Origin: Chloroflexota bacterium
GTDB taxonomy: Bacteria; Chloroflexota; Dehalococcoidia; SZUA-161
Reading direction: 5' to 3'
Assembly (NCBI GenBank): GCA_016865955.1
Contig: VGNW01000029.1
Span: forward strand, 1 to 15,513
DNA: 15,513 nt
Below the pieces are notes generated by a model. That model was given only the letters and a program-made list of their open reading frames with translations. It was not told where the DNA came from and ran no database searches. The position numbers and the translations under genes are program-made. Position 1 is the first letter of the stretch. Each line of letters starts with the position of its first letter. This document shows positions 6,157 to 13,832 of the stretch, piece after piece.

Positions 6157-7605
6157 CTACTTCGCAATACCAAGATACTCGCTGTACTCCACCAGACGGG
6201 CAAGCGCCTTGGCTGCTCTCTCCGGCGTAGGGAAATGGAGCAGATGAGTCTCTTCCAGCTTTTTATAGAGCTTCCCTTTTCTGGCGTTGGGAATGCCCAT
6301 GTTAGCCAGTATAACCGGCTTCCGGTACCTGTCCCGCAATTCCATCAATTTGTCCATTTCACGCGATTCGTTGCCCTCCTGAGCATCCATCCACTGTTCA
6401 ACGGCTTCCTTGAAATCAGAGGATATGGGAACCCAGACAGCATAGTTCATGGATGCACCGCCGCCACCTATCACCACTGTGGCATCGAAATTATCATCCT
6501 CAATCAGAGGCCAGACACAGTTGTAGTCAAAGAAATCGCCGCCGGTTTCGACGGGATTGACGCGCGACCATCTCCCCGACATAAGGGAATTCAATTTGCT
6601 CATCGTCCCCGGCGACAGTGCAGGGAGCCTCAGCCCCTGTCCCATCAGAGCGTCTGCCGTTATTACCGCCGCGCCGCCTCCGGTCGAATAAACTCCCACC
6701 CTTCTTCCCCTGGGTTTCGGTTGCCCCAGGAGAATTAAAGCCATATCTACCAGCTCTTCAATTTCGTCTACTCTGATGACGCCTGCTTGCTTGAATGCCG
6801 ATTCGGAGACCACATCGGAACCTGCGAGCGAAGCGGTATGGGACCGGGCTGCTATAGCTCCAGCCTCCGTCCGCCCTGCTTTCAGGATAACTACTGGCTT
6901 CCTCTTGGTAATCTCCCTTGCCAGCTTGAAGAAACGCCTGCCTTCCCTCAAGCCCTCGACATAGCCCAGGATAATCTGCGTCTCCTTATCCTGTCCCACA
7001 TATTCGAGGTAATCCTCGAAGTGCAAATCCGCCTCATTGCCGCTGCTGATGTATTTGCTGAACCCCAACCCCGCCCCGGACGCCTGATAGATTATCGTCT
7101 GACTGACGTTTCCGCTCTGAGTAATCACCGCCAGAGGGCCTTTTTTGACCTGCGGCAGATACGGCACCGTGAAAAGGTTAGTGGAGGTATCGAAGTTGCC
7201 CATGCAGTTCGGTCCGATGAAACGTATACCTCCGCTGCGGGCGATTTTCACCACTTCCTTCTCTACCTCGGCTCCCTCGTCGCCGGTCTCAGCGAGACCG
7301 CCCGAGACAACCACAGCAGCCTTGACTCCTTTAATGACGCAGTCCTTCATGGCAGCAGGGATATCCCGAAACGGCACCGTGATAACGGCTAGCTCTACAG
7401 GCTCAGGTATATCCGTTAAATTCTTATATGCATCCAATCCCTGTATTTTAGCTTCGTTCCTGTTAACTGCGTAGACCCGCCTGCCGCCCTTGAGCAGCAG
7501 GATAGTGAGGATATTGAATCCCCACTTCTCCATGTTGTTCGATGCTCCGATAACTGCCACCGAGCCGGGATTAAACAAAAAATCAAGCTGCTGCCTGAGA
7601 TTCAT
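6157..7605 (-). CDS. Acetate/acyl-CoA synthetase (NDP-forming) alpha subunit-like, CoA-binding protein
   Basis: 482 residues, close to the alpha subunit of archaeal-type ADP-forming acyl-CoA synthetases. An N-terminal CoA-binding Rossmann domain (FNPGSVAVIGASNN, 11-24; FIGPNCMGN, 129-137) is followed by succinyl-CoA-ligase-like domains (AVITQSGNVSQ, 159-169; ISSGNEADL, 186-194). His256 in AARSHTASLAGSD sits where the family carries its phosphorylated catalytic histidine. A third domain follows with YSTGGGAAVITAD and RVNPVETGGD. The enzyme would interconvert acyl-CoA + ADP + Pi with acid + ATP, but this requires an ATP-grasp beta subunit, and none is encoded here. It lies between gatC (28 nt away) and gatA (5 nt), all in one direction, so it is presumably co-transcribed. 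The substrate is unknown. Confidence 0.88.
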   Translation of the reverse strand: MNLRQQLDFLFNPGSVAVIGASNNMEKWGFNILTILLLKGGRRVYAVNRNEAKIQGLDAYKNLTDIPEPVELAVITVPFRDIPAAMKDCVIKGVKAAVVVSGGLAETGDEGAEVEKEVVKIARSGGIRFIGPNCMGNFDTSTNLFTVPYLPQVKKGPLAVITQSGNVSQTIIYQASGAGLGFSKYISSGNEADLHFEDYLEYVGQDKETQIILGYVEGLREGRRFFKLAREITKRKPVVILKAGRTEAGAIAARSHTASLAGSDVVSESAFKQAGVIRVDEIEELVDMALILLGQPKPRGRRVGVYSTGGGAAVITADALMGQGLRLPALSPGTMSKLNSLMSGRWSRVNPVETGGDFFDYNCVWPLIEDDNFDATVVIGGGGASMNYAVWVPISSDFKEAVEQWMDAQEGNESREMDKLMELRDRYRKPVILANMGIPNARKGKLYKKLEETHLLHFPTPERAAKALARLVEYSEYLGIAK

Positions 7606-7633
7606 GTCTTCGCTCTCTCTCGGAAAAGGTTAG

Positions 7634-7921
7634 CTACTCCAGGACTGCCCGCACCCGGAAGCAGCCATCCTCTTCCCGAGGCGCGTTAGCCAGGATTTCT
7701 CTGTGGGGAAACGACGGCGCCACCTCGTCATCCCGCATCACGTTCACCAGCGCAATAGGGTGAGAGGTGGGAGGGACATCTGTTGTATCCACTTTCTTTA
7801 ATATCTCGAAGTTCTCCAGTATGTTGGAGATCTGCTCTCTCAGCTTCTCCACCTCGTCCTCCGATAGCCCGAGCCGGGCTAGCAGGGCGATGTGCCTGAC
7901 TTCCTCTCGACTAAGTTTCAA
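7634..7921 (-). CDS. gatC: Asp-tRNA(Asn)/Glu-tRNA(Gln) amidotransferase subunit C
   Basis: 95 residues, the typical size of GatC, the small subunit that stabilises GatA-GatB. The family pattern is clear: LSREEVRHIALLARLGLSEDEVEKLREQISNILENFEIL, then VPPTSHPIALVNVMRDDEVAPSFPHREILANAP. The start is TTG at 7921, supported by GAGGTGA about 6 nt upstream and by the family's usual N-terminus. It is first in a leftward transcript with the acyl-CoA synthetase subunit and gatA, from a promoter at 7967-7995. Confidence 0.95.
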   Translation of the reverse strand: MKLSREEVRHIALLARLGLSEDEVEKLREQISNILENFEILKKVDTTDVPPTSHPIALVNVMRDDEVAPSFPHREILANAPREEDGCFRVRAVLE

Positions 7922-7966
7922 TTCTTCACCTCAAAACAATCAAGTCCGAATAAACAGTTAGGGGAA

Positions 7967-7995
7967 ATTATATCACCCGCCTTGAACATGAGCAA
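7967..7995 (-). promoter_or_regulatory. Promoter of the gatC operon
   Basis: Minus-strand TTGCTC (7990-7995), 17-nt spacer, perfect TATAAT (7967-7972). The predicted leader to the TTG start is about 39 nt. Its -35 lies 4 bp from the -35 of the rightward typA promoter. Confidence 0.7.
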
Positions 7996-7999
7996 CAGT

Positions 8000-8028
8000 T
8001 TGCTTTAGGGATACGGCACGACTATAAT
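8000..8028 (+). promoter_or_regulatory. Promoter of typA
   Basis: TTGCTT (8000-8005), 17-nt spacer, perfect TATAAT (8023-8028). The predicted leader is about 155 nt and runs through the hairpin block at 8096-8165. The two divergent -35 boxes form the inverted repeat AGCAA-cagt-TTGCT. Confidence 0.7.
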
Positions 8029-8095
8029 TGTTAGATTAGGCAGAGCTAAATTTTACAATGCAAACTGAAAGCTGACAGCAAATGGGGAGTGCAGA

Positions 8096-8165
8096 GGGGC
8101 ACAGCCCCTTTGCTGGGGGATTGGGGGTATCCCCCAATTCCTTAAAGTCCCCCAAGAGTGGGGGA
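8096..8165 (+). repeat. Three consecutive GC hairpins in the typA leader
   Basis: GGGGC-aca-GCCCC (8096-8108), ATTGGGGG-tat-CCCCCAAT (8120-8138, extendable by G-U and G-C pairs) and CCCCCA-agag-TGGGGG (8149-8164) follow one another before the typA ribosome binding site. The sequence resembles the CCCCC/GGGGG intergenic repeat at 2643-2661, so it may be an inserted repeat that now forms the mRNA leader. It could affect expression; no known riboswitch or T-box pattern is recognised. Confidence 0.6.
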
Positions 8166-8188
8166 TTTAGGGGGTTGAGAGAGAAGAG

Positions 8189-10027
8189 TTGGCACAGATT
8201 CATCGCAACGATATACGAAACATAGCCATAGTAGCCCACGTCGACCACGGCAAGACCCGCCTGGTGGACTGCATGCTCAAGCAGAGCAAGGTCTTCCGCG
8301 ATAACCAGCAGGTGGGGCAGTTCATCATGGACCAGAATGTACTGGAACGTGAGAAAGGCATCACCATCCTCGCCAAGAATACGGCGGTTATCTATAGAGG
8401 CATTAAAATCAACATCATCGATACCCCGGGCCATGCCGATTTCAGCGGCGAAGTGGAACGGGTGATTAATATGGCTGACGGCTGCCTGCTCCTGGTGGAC
8501 TCCGTGGAAGGGCCCATGCCTCAGACCAAGTTCGTGCTGCGCCAGGCTCTGGTTAAAGGGCTGAAACCCATCGTGGTCATCAATAAAATAGACAGGGAGA
8601 ACTCCCGCATCGACGAGGTACTCAAGGCAACACAGGACCTCTTTTTGGAACTGGTTACCAGCGCCGACCAGCTTGATTTCCCGGTGCTCTATGCCAGCGC
8701 CAAAGATGGCATAGCCATGACCGAGCCGGAAGCCGAAGGTAAAGACCTTGTCCCGCTCTTCGAATGCATACTGAAGCAGGTGCCCCCGCCTGTAATTGAA
8801 GAAGGCCCGCTGCAGATGCTGGTGTGCAGCCTGGACTACGACAGCTACAGAGGCAAAATAGCCATCGGCAGGATATTCCGCGGCAAGGTAGCGCCGCACG
8901 ACATCGTGGTCACTATCGACAGGGACGGGGAAACAGCACAGCACGAAGTCGGACAGGTTTTCACCCATCTGGGACTCAACCGTCTGGAGGTGGACGAGGC
9001 GCAGGCAGGCGATATCGTGGCTATCACCGGACTGAAACAGGTCAGCATCGGCGATACCATAGCCAGCCCGGAGCAGCCCGAGGCTCTGCCGAGCATATTT
9101 ATCAGCGAGCCTACGGTCAAGATGACCATCGGTGTAAACACCTCGCCTTTCGCCGGTCGCGAAGGACGCTTCTGCACCTCGCGCCAGCTGAGGGAGAGGC
9201 TTTACCATGAGCTGGAGAAAAATATCGCCCTCCAGATGCACGATACCGACAGCGCCGATGTGTTTCTGGTCGCAGGCAGAGGGGAACTGCACCTGGCTAT
9301 CCTCATCGAAACGATGCGCCGCGAGGGCTACGAGTTCCAGGTCTCCAAGCCGGAGGCTATCACCAATATTGTGGACGGCAAGCTTCTCGAACCTGTGGAA
9401 GCGCTCACCATTGACACCACAGAGGAATATATCGGGGTGCTCACAGAGATTCTGAGTAATCGGCAGGCGCAACTCACCAACATGCACAACGACGGGCAAG
9501 GCAACGTGCGTCTCGAGTTCCGCATACCCACCCGGGGGCTTATCGGCTTCACCAGCGCCTTTCTCACCTCTACGCGGGGCGAGGCTGTTATGAACACCCT
9601 GTTCCTGGGCTATGAGCCCTGGTACGGAGATATAGGCTCGGACCGCAACGGAGCGCTGGTGTCGGCAGCAAGCGGTGTTGCCGTTACATATGGCTTGAAC
9701 CATGCTCAGGGTCGCGGCATCACTTTCATCGAGCCGGGCACGCATGTTTACGAAGGCATGATAGTGGGACTGAACTCGCGCACTCAGGATTTAGCCGTCA
9801 ATGTATGTAAAGAGAAGAAACAGACCAACGTCCGTTCCTCTACAGCGGATATAGCCATCAAGCTGACCCCTGCCGTGAAGCTGAGCCTGGAGCAATCGCT
9901 CGACTTCATCAAAGACGATGAACTGGTCGAGGTAACCCCCAGGAGCCTCAGGTTGCGCAAGAAGCTGCTCACGCAGCCGGAGCGTCTTAAAGCCCGCCAC
10001 CTGGCACAGGTAGCTGAAGAAGAATAA
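8189..10027 (+). CDS. typA: Translational GTPase TypA/BipA
   Basis: 612 residues, the normal TypA length. It is a ribosome-binding GTPase related to EF-G, involved in ribosome assembly and stress adaptation. GTPase motifs: G1 AHVDHGKT (16-23), EREKGITI (53-60), G3 DTPGH (78-82), G4 NKID (132-135), G5 SAKDG (170-174). Later family blocks include GRGELHLAILIETMRREGYEFQVSKP and IPTRGLIGFTSAFLTSTRGEAVMN. Residue 24 is Arg where many TypA proteins have Thr; the Mg-binding Thr23 is kept. The start is TTG at 8189, supported by a purine-rich GAGAGAAGAG upstream and by the family N-terminus. It is transcribed away from gatC and followed by a perfect palindrome. Confidence 0.96.
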   Translation: MAQIHRNDIRNIAIVAHVDHGKTRLVDCMLKQSKVFRDNQQVGQFIMDQNVLEREKGITILAKNTAVIYRGIKINIIDTPGHADFSGEVERVINMADGCLLLVDSVEGPMPQTKFVLRQALVKGLKPIVVINKIDRENSRIDEVLKATQDLFLELVTSADQLDFPVLYASAKDGIAMTEPEAEGKDLVPLFECILKQVPPPVIEEGPLQMLVCSLDYDSYRGKIAIGRIFRGKVAPHDIVVTIDRDGETAQHEVGQVFTHLGLNRLEVDEAQAGDIVAITGLKQVSIGDTIASPEQPEALPSIFISEPTVKMTIGVNTSPFAGREGRFCTSRQLRERLYHELEKNIALQMHDTDSADVFLVAGRGELHLAILIETMRREGYEFQVSKPEAITNIVDGKLLEPVEALTIDTTEEYIGVLTEILSNRQAQLTNMHNDGQGNVRLEFRIPTRGLIGFTSAFLTSTRGEAVMNTLFLGYEPWYGDIGSDRNGALVSAASGVAVTYGLNHAQGRGITFIEPGTHVYEGMIVGLNSRTQDLAVNVCKEKKQTNVRSSTADIAIKLTPAVKLSLEQSLDFIKDDELVEVTPRSLRLRKKLLTQPERLKARHLAQVAEEE

Positions 10028-10030
10028 CGG

Positions 10031-10056
10031 TAGGGGCGTTCAATTGAACGCCCCTA
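10031..10056 (+). repeat. Perfect 26-bp palindrome after typA
   Basis: TAGGGGCGTTCAA followed by its exact reverse complement, 3 nt after the typA stop. It can form a stable hairpin at the mRNA 3' end, but no immediate T-run follows, so terminator function is doubtful. It shares the GGGGC...GCCCCTA layout with the palindrome at 2673-2692. Confidence 0.75.
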
Positions 10057-10098
10057 TGAAAATGTGATAACTTTTTAAGCTTTTACCCCTTTCATTTT

Positions 10099-10127
10099 AT
10101 GACTTCTTCACATGCAGCATTTAATAT
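10099..10127 (+). promoter_or_regulatory. Possible glgP promoter
   Basis: ATGACT (10099-10104), 17-nt spacer, TAATAT (10122-10127), four of six consensus matches each. It would overlap the most upstream ATG (10112) of the glgP frame and so favours the later start. Weak call. Confidence 0.35.
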
Positions 10128-10133
10128 ATATCC

Positions 10134-10170
10134 TGATTTTTCAATTTTCATTTAGCAATTTGCAATCCAA
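10134..10170. repeat. T-rich TTTTCAATTTGCA-type repeat, copy 3
   Basis: TTTTTCAATTTTCA followed by TTTAGCAATTTGCAAT, the same word set as 2698-2730 and 4653-4693. It lies just before the glgP ribosome binding site. Confidence 0.6.
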
Positions 10171-10183
10171 TGAGAGGCTACCG

Positions 10184-11902
10184 TTGGCTAAGACAATGTC
10201 AGGGTCGATAGTCCACCCGCTCACGGTGGCATACTTCTCCATGGAGGTGGGAATTAATCCGGCCATGCCCACCTACAGCGGCGGACTGGGCATGCTGGCA
10301 GGCGATACCCTGCGCGCTGCCGCCGATCTGGGCGTGCACATGGTCGGGGTGACCTTGCTTCATCGCAAGGGCTATTTCCGGCAGCATCTGGATGAGCGGG
10401 GAAATCAGACCGAGAATCCTGCCGTCTGGGAGCCGGAGAAATTACTGGAGCCATTCACTCAACGGGTATCGGTAACTATCGAGGGACGGGCAGTTCAATT
10501 ACGCGCCTGGAGCTACGTGGTGCACGGCGTAACCGGACATACCGTGCCCGTTATTTTTCTGGACACAGCGCTTCCCGAGAACAGCCCCTGGGACCAGGCG
10601 CTGACCGACCATCTCTACGGTGGAGACGACCATTACCGCCTGTGCCAGGAGGTCGTGCTGGGATTGGGCGGGGTGGCTATGCTGCGAGCTCTGGGATACC
10701 AGAAAGTACAGACCTACCACATGAACGAAGGGCACTCTGCCCTGCTCACTCTGGCTTTGCTGGAGGAGAGGCACGAGAAAAAAGGACTTCACGATGTCGT
10801 CAAAGCTGATGGGGAGGCAGTGCGACATCGGTGCGTCTTCACCACCCACACGCCTGTCCCCGCCGGCTTCGACAAGTTCCCCCTGAGCCTGGCAAAGCAG
10901 GTGCTGGGCGATGAGGCGGTAAACGCCCTGCAAACAGTGGGAGCATTTCATGATAGCGTGCTGAACATGACCAATCTAGCTCTATCTCTCTCACGATATG
11001 TAAACGGGGTCTCCATGCGCCACGAAGAGGTCTCCCGCGGCATGTTTCCCAACTACCCTATCAACTCCGTAACCAACGGCGTGCACGCCGTATTCTGGAC
11101 ATCCCTGCCCTTTCAGAGACTGTACGATAATCACTTCCCCGAATGGCGCAATGATAACCTCTACCTGCGCTACGCCATAAGCTGTTCGCCCGACACAATA
11201 ATGGAAGCTCACAAAGAATCGAAAAAGGATTTGCTGACAGAGGTGGAACGGCGTGCCGGAGTGCGCCTGTCCCCTGAAGTGATGACCATAGGCTTCGCCC
11301 GACGTGCCACCGCGTACAAACGTGCTGATTTGCTGTTCACCGATGTGGAACGACTGAAAAGCATTGCACGAGAAGCGGGACCGCTGCAAATCATCTATGC
11401 GGGCAAGGCTCACCCCAGAGACGAAGGCGGCAAGGCGCTCATTCGCCGCATCTTTCAGGCTGCTGAAGCCCTGCGCGACACTATACCCTTAGTCTACATG
11501 GAGGAGTACGATATGGCGCTGGGGAAGTATCTCTGCTCTGGCGTCGATTTATGGCTGAATACACCACTGAAGCCCGATGAGGCGTCGGGCACCAGCGGCA
11601 TGAAGGCTGCGCTCAACGGAGTGCCCAGCTTGAGCGTGCTCGACGGCTGGTGGGTAGAAGGACATATAGAGGGTGTCACCGGCTGGTCTATCGGCGACTC
11701 CTCTGAACCGGAGAGCGACCCTTCGCGGGAGGTCGCATCGCTGTACGATAAGCTGGGAAAAGTCATCGTACCCATGTTCTACAAACAGCCCGACGCCTAT
11801 GCCACTGTCATGCGTTCGGCTATCGCCATAAACGGCTCTTTCTACAATGCGCAGCGCATGGTGTTCCAGTACATGAAAAACGCCTACATACACGCTCACT
11901 AG
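10184..11902 (+). CDS. glgP: Alpha-glucan phosphorylase (GT35, short form)
   Basis: About 572 residues from TTG 10184. It cleaves alpha-1,4-glucan with phosphate to glucose 1-phosphate, in cytoplasmic glycogen/maltodextrin use. Family signs: VAYFSMEVGINPAMPTYSGGLGMLAGD near the N-terminus, YHMNEGHSA, FTTHTPVPAGFD, NGVHAVFW, GFARRATAYKRADL, and the cofactor segment EASGTSGMKAALNG, where Lys474 is the PLP lysine. Length and motifs fit the short bacterial/archaeal phosphorylase subgroup rather than the approximately 800-residue classic enzyme. I prefer TTG 10184 because GAGAGG ends 6 nt before it. ATG 10196 is possible, and ATG 10112 would translate the intergenic repeat. No glycogen synthase or branching enzyme gene is nearby. 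Confidence 0.92.
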   Translation: MAKTMSGSIVHPLTVAYFSMEVGINPAMPTYSGGLGMLAGDTLRAAADLGVHMVGVTLLHRKGYFRQHLDERGNQTENPAVWEPEKLLEPFTQRVSVTIEGRAVQLRAWSYVVHGVTGHTVPVIFLDTALPENSPWDQALTDHLYGGDDHYRLCQEVVLGLGGVAMLRALGYQKVQTYHMNEGHSALLTLALLEERHEKKGLHDVVKADGEAVRHRCVFTTHTPVPAGFDKFPLSLAKQVLGDEAVNALQTVGAFHDSVLNMTNLALSLSRYVNGVSMRHEEVSRGMFPNYPINSVTNGVHAVFWTSLPFQRLYDNHFPEWRNDNLYLRYAISCSPDTIMEAHKESKKDLLTEVERRAGVRLSPEVMTIGFARRATAYKRADLLFTDVERLKSIAREAGPLQIIYAGKAHPRDEGGKALIRRIFQAAEALRDTIPLVYMEEYDMALGKYLCSGVDLWLNTPLKPDEASGTSGMKAALNGVPSLSVLDGWWVEGHIEGVTGWSIGDSSEPESDPSREVASLYDKLGKVIVPMFYKQPDAYATVMRSAIAINGSFYNAQRMVFQYMKNAYIHAH

Positions 11903-11923
11903 ACCCCTTTATGTCCCATCAAA

Positions 11924-11954
11924 TCTACAACATCCCTCTATTTCAGGATATAAT
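11924..11954 (+). promoter_or_regulatory. Likely promoter of the DUF763 operon
   Basis: Perfect TATAAT (11949-11954) with TCTACA 19 nt upstream (11924-11929). Transcription would begin about 19 nt before ATG 11980, which argues against the upstream in-frame ATG at 11911. Confidence 0.45.
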
Positions 11955-11979
11955 AGCGTTAGGAATAGGGATTGTAATA

Positions 11980-13065
11980 ATGTCTCAACCAACAAGGACA
12001 GGCGTAGCCAATCTGCCTCTCCATTACGGCAAGGCGCCACGATGGCTTTTCGAGCGCATGACCAAACTAGCCCGTGAGATTTCTATCGCTGTGGTCTCCG
12101 AGTTCGGCCCGGATGAGATGCTGCGCCGGCTTTCCGACCCCCACTGGTTCCAGGCGCTGGGCTGCGTGCTGGGCTGGGACTGGCACTCCAGCGGCACTAC
12201 CACCACAGTCTGCGGCGCTCTTAAAGAGGGCACGAAGGGACTGGAAAGCGACCTCGGTTTCTATGTCGCCGGGGGCAAGGGCAAAACATCGAGGCAGACT
12301 CCGGCGCAGATTACCCGGCACTGCGAACACCTGTCTAAAGACCCCGCGCCGCTGGTCTACGCCAGCAGAATGGCGGCGAAGGTGGACTCGGTTGCGCTCC
12401 AGGATGGTTACCAGCTCTATCACCATACCTTCGTGTTCACCCCCAAAGGCGACTGGTCGGTGATTCAGCAGGGTATGAACGAGCAGAACCGCTACGCCCG
12501 CAGGTATCACTGGCTCAGCGAGGGTGTTAGGGACTTTGTCTGCGAACCACATTCAGCCATCTGCTCCCAGGGCTTTGGTAAGGCTCTGAACATGGTAGCT
12601 TCGGAAAGTACAGGTGCACGCCAAATAGTCACCAAGGTCGCTGCCGGGGAGAAGCCCGAAAAGCTGATAGCGGAACTGAGGAAAATCAAATCCCTTACGC
12701 TTCCCGCCCATCACTACCTCAGCCTTGATGATTTGCATCCCGACCGGCTGGAGAAGATATTTCTCAGCACCTACGAACGCAAGCCGGATGACTTCGAGAA
12801 CCTGTTAATCCTGGAGGGCGTGGGCCCTGCCACTATCCGAGCCCTCAGCCTCATCTCAGAGCTGGTCTACGGCATTGCCCCCAGCTTCCGCGACCCTGCC
12901 CGCTACAGCTTTGCCCACGGGGGCAAGGACGGCATACCCTACCCTGTAGACCGCAAGACCTACGACAAGAGCATAGAAGTCCTAGCCCGCGCGGTGCGCA
13001 AAGCCAAGCTGGGCTATAGAGAGGAGATGGAGGCTCTGCGCCGCCTCCACACTGTGTTCCCCTGA
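11980..13065 (+). CDS. DUF763 family protein, function unknown
   Basis: 361 residues from ATG 11980. The N-terminus MSQPTRTGVANLPLHYGKAPRWLFERMTKLAREI is typical of DUF763 (COG1415), a conserved family of archaea and some, often anaerobic or thermophilic, bacteria with no proven function. Near the C-terminus FENLLILEGVGPATIRALSLISELVYG (GVG at 280-282) looks like a helix-hairpin-helix, hinting at nucleic-acid contact; this is inference. Several conserved His, Trp and Asp residues (GWDWHSSGTTTT; YHHTFVF; HHYLSLDDLHPDR) could form an active site. An in-frame ATG at 11911 would put a TATAAT inside the coding region and is disfavoured. The stop overlaps the start of the HAD gene (TGATG), implying coupled translation. 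Confidence 0.87.
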   Translation: MSQPTRTGVANLPLHYGKAPRWLFERMTKLAREISIAVVSEFGPDEMLRRLSDPHWFQALGCVLGWDWHSSGTTTTVCGALKEGTKGLESDLGFYVAGGKGKTSRQTPAQITRHCEHLSKDPAPLVYASRMAAKVDSVALQDGYQLYHHTFVFTPKGDWSVIQQGMNEQNRYARRYHWLSEGVRDFVCEPHSAICSQGFGKALNMVASESTGARQIVTKVAAGEKPEKLIAELRKIKSLTLPAHHYLSLDDLHPDRLEKIFLSTYERKPDDFENLLILEGVGPATIRALSLISELVYGIAPSFRDPARYSFAHGGKDGIPYPVDRKTYDKSIEVLARAVRKAKLGYREEMEALRRLHTVFP

Positions 13066-13748
13066 TGAAGAAAGTGCTTTTTATAGACTACGACGGCACG
13101 CTGCACGATTCCGACGCCAAGTATAAAGCCAGGCTCGATGGCATACTCGGCTTGAACGGCATGGACATCTGGAGGGCTTACCTCCAGGTGCACCGTGGCA
13201 TCGTTCATACGCAATACCCCGAGAAGCATGACGACTTCTTCTTCCATCAAAGGCTTCTCTTCGATTATCTGAAGAAGCCCTACGACGAGAAAGCCGCTAA
13301 CGAGTTGGCTGGCAGGTTCAGACAGGCGCAACTGGAGACCTGGACCAATCCCTCTTTTTATCCCGACGCGCTGCCCTTCCTGAATAAGGTAAAGGAAAGG
13401 CATATCCTCTGCCTCACCACAGGCGACTACTCTCCCGAGAAAGCCAAAGCCCTGGAGAAAGCCGGCGGTGTGAGCTACTTCAGCTACGTTTTCGATAAAG
13501 ACCACCTCGGCCTGAAGGGACACAGCAACAGCTATTACAATAATGCAGTTATGTCAACCAACTCCCGTCCCGAGGATGTCATCGTTATCGGAGATAGCCC
13601 GGAACACGATATTGCAGCCGCTAAAGCAGCAGGACTGGCGACAGTTTGGGTCAACCGCAGAAGTATCGTCCTTGCCAACCACTTGCCCAAGCCGGATTTT
13701 GAGGCCAGAGACCTCACGGAAGTGCTCAGTTATTTGGGAAAAATCTAG
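13065..13748 (+). CDS. HAD-superfamily hydrolase (phosphoglycolate phosphatase-like)
   Basis: 227 residues. HAD motif I is DYDGTL (nucleophile Asp8, acid Asp10), motif II is LTTGD (Thr118/119), motif III Lys151 (LGLKGHS), motif IV GDSPEHD (176-182). An all-alpha cap between motif I and motif II (about 15-100) makes it a subclass I HAD phosphatase. The substrate is not predictable. The ATG overlaps the DUF763 stop by one base, so the two proteins are probably made together and may act in one process. Confidence 0.88.
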   Translation: MKKVLFIDYDGTLHDSDAKYKARLDGILGLNGMDIWRAYLQVHRGIVHTQYPEKHDDFFFHQRLLFDYLKKPYDEKAANELAGRFRQAQLETWTNPSFYPDALPFLNKVKERHILCLTTGDYSPEKAKALEKAGGVSYFSYVFDKDHLGLKGHSNSYYNNAVMSTNSRPEDVIVIGDSPEHDIAAAKAAGLATVWVNRRSIVLANHLPKPDFEARDLTEVLSYLGKI

Positions 13749-13753
13749 TAGAA

Positions 13754-13818
13754 GTTCCAAGCTCCAAATCCCAAAGTTTAGACAAATCTGGTTTGGAGTT
13801 TGCGATTTGGAATTTCCT
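13754..13818. repeat. Imperfect inverted repeat between HAD and flavoprotein genes
   Basis: GTTCCAAGCTCCAAATCCC on the left is mirrored by GATTTGGAAT-type sequence on the right, with TTTGGAG words between. It looks like another low-complexity intergenic repeat. It lies within a presumed operon just before the GGAGG of the next gene. Confidence 0.45.
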
Positions 13819-13832
13819 CATAAGGAGGCTAT

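Noticed and set aside
7922..8188. T-box or other known riboswitch in the gatC/typA spacer
   Set aside because: No T-box motif or other known riboswitch core is visible; the structure consists of simple GC hairpins.
8036..9745. 569-residue open frame on the minus strand opposite typA
   Set aside because: It lies almost wholly antisense to the unmistakable typA gene, has no recognisable motif, and its ends translate the leader hairpins. It is a codon-bias shadow.
10031..10056. Rho-independent terminator after typA
   Set aside because: The hairpin is perfect but is followed by ATGAAAATGTG rather than a T-run; kept as a palindromic repeat instead.
10112..10183. Upstream ATG start for the phosphorylase
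   Set aside because: The extra residues translate the T-rich intergenic repeat and a candidate promoter; TTG 10184 has GAGAGG at proper spacing.
11911..11979. Upstream ATG start for the DUF763 gene
   Set aside because: A perfect TATAAT lies inside, no ribosome binding site precedes it, and the family N-terminus begins near 11980.
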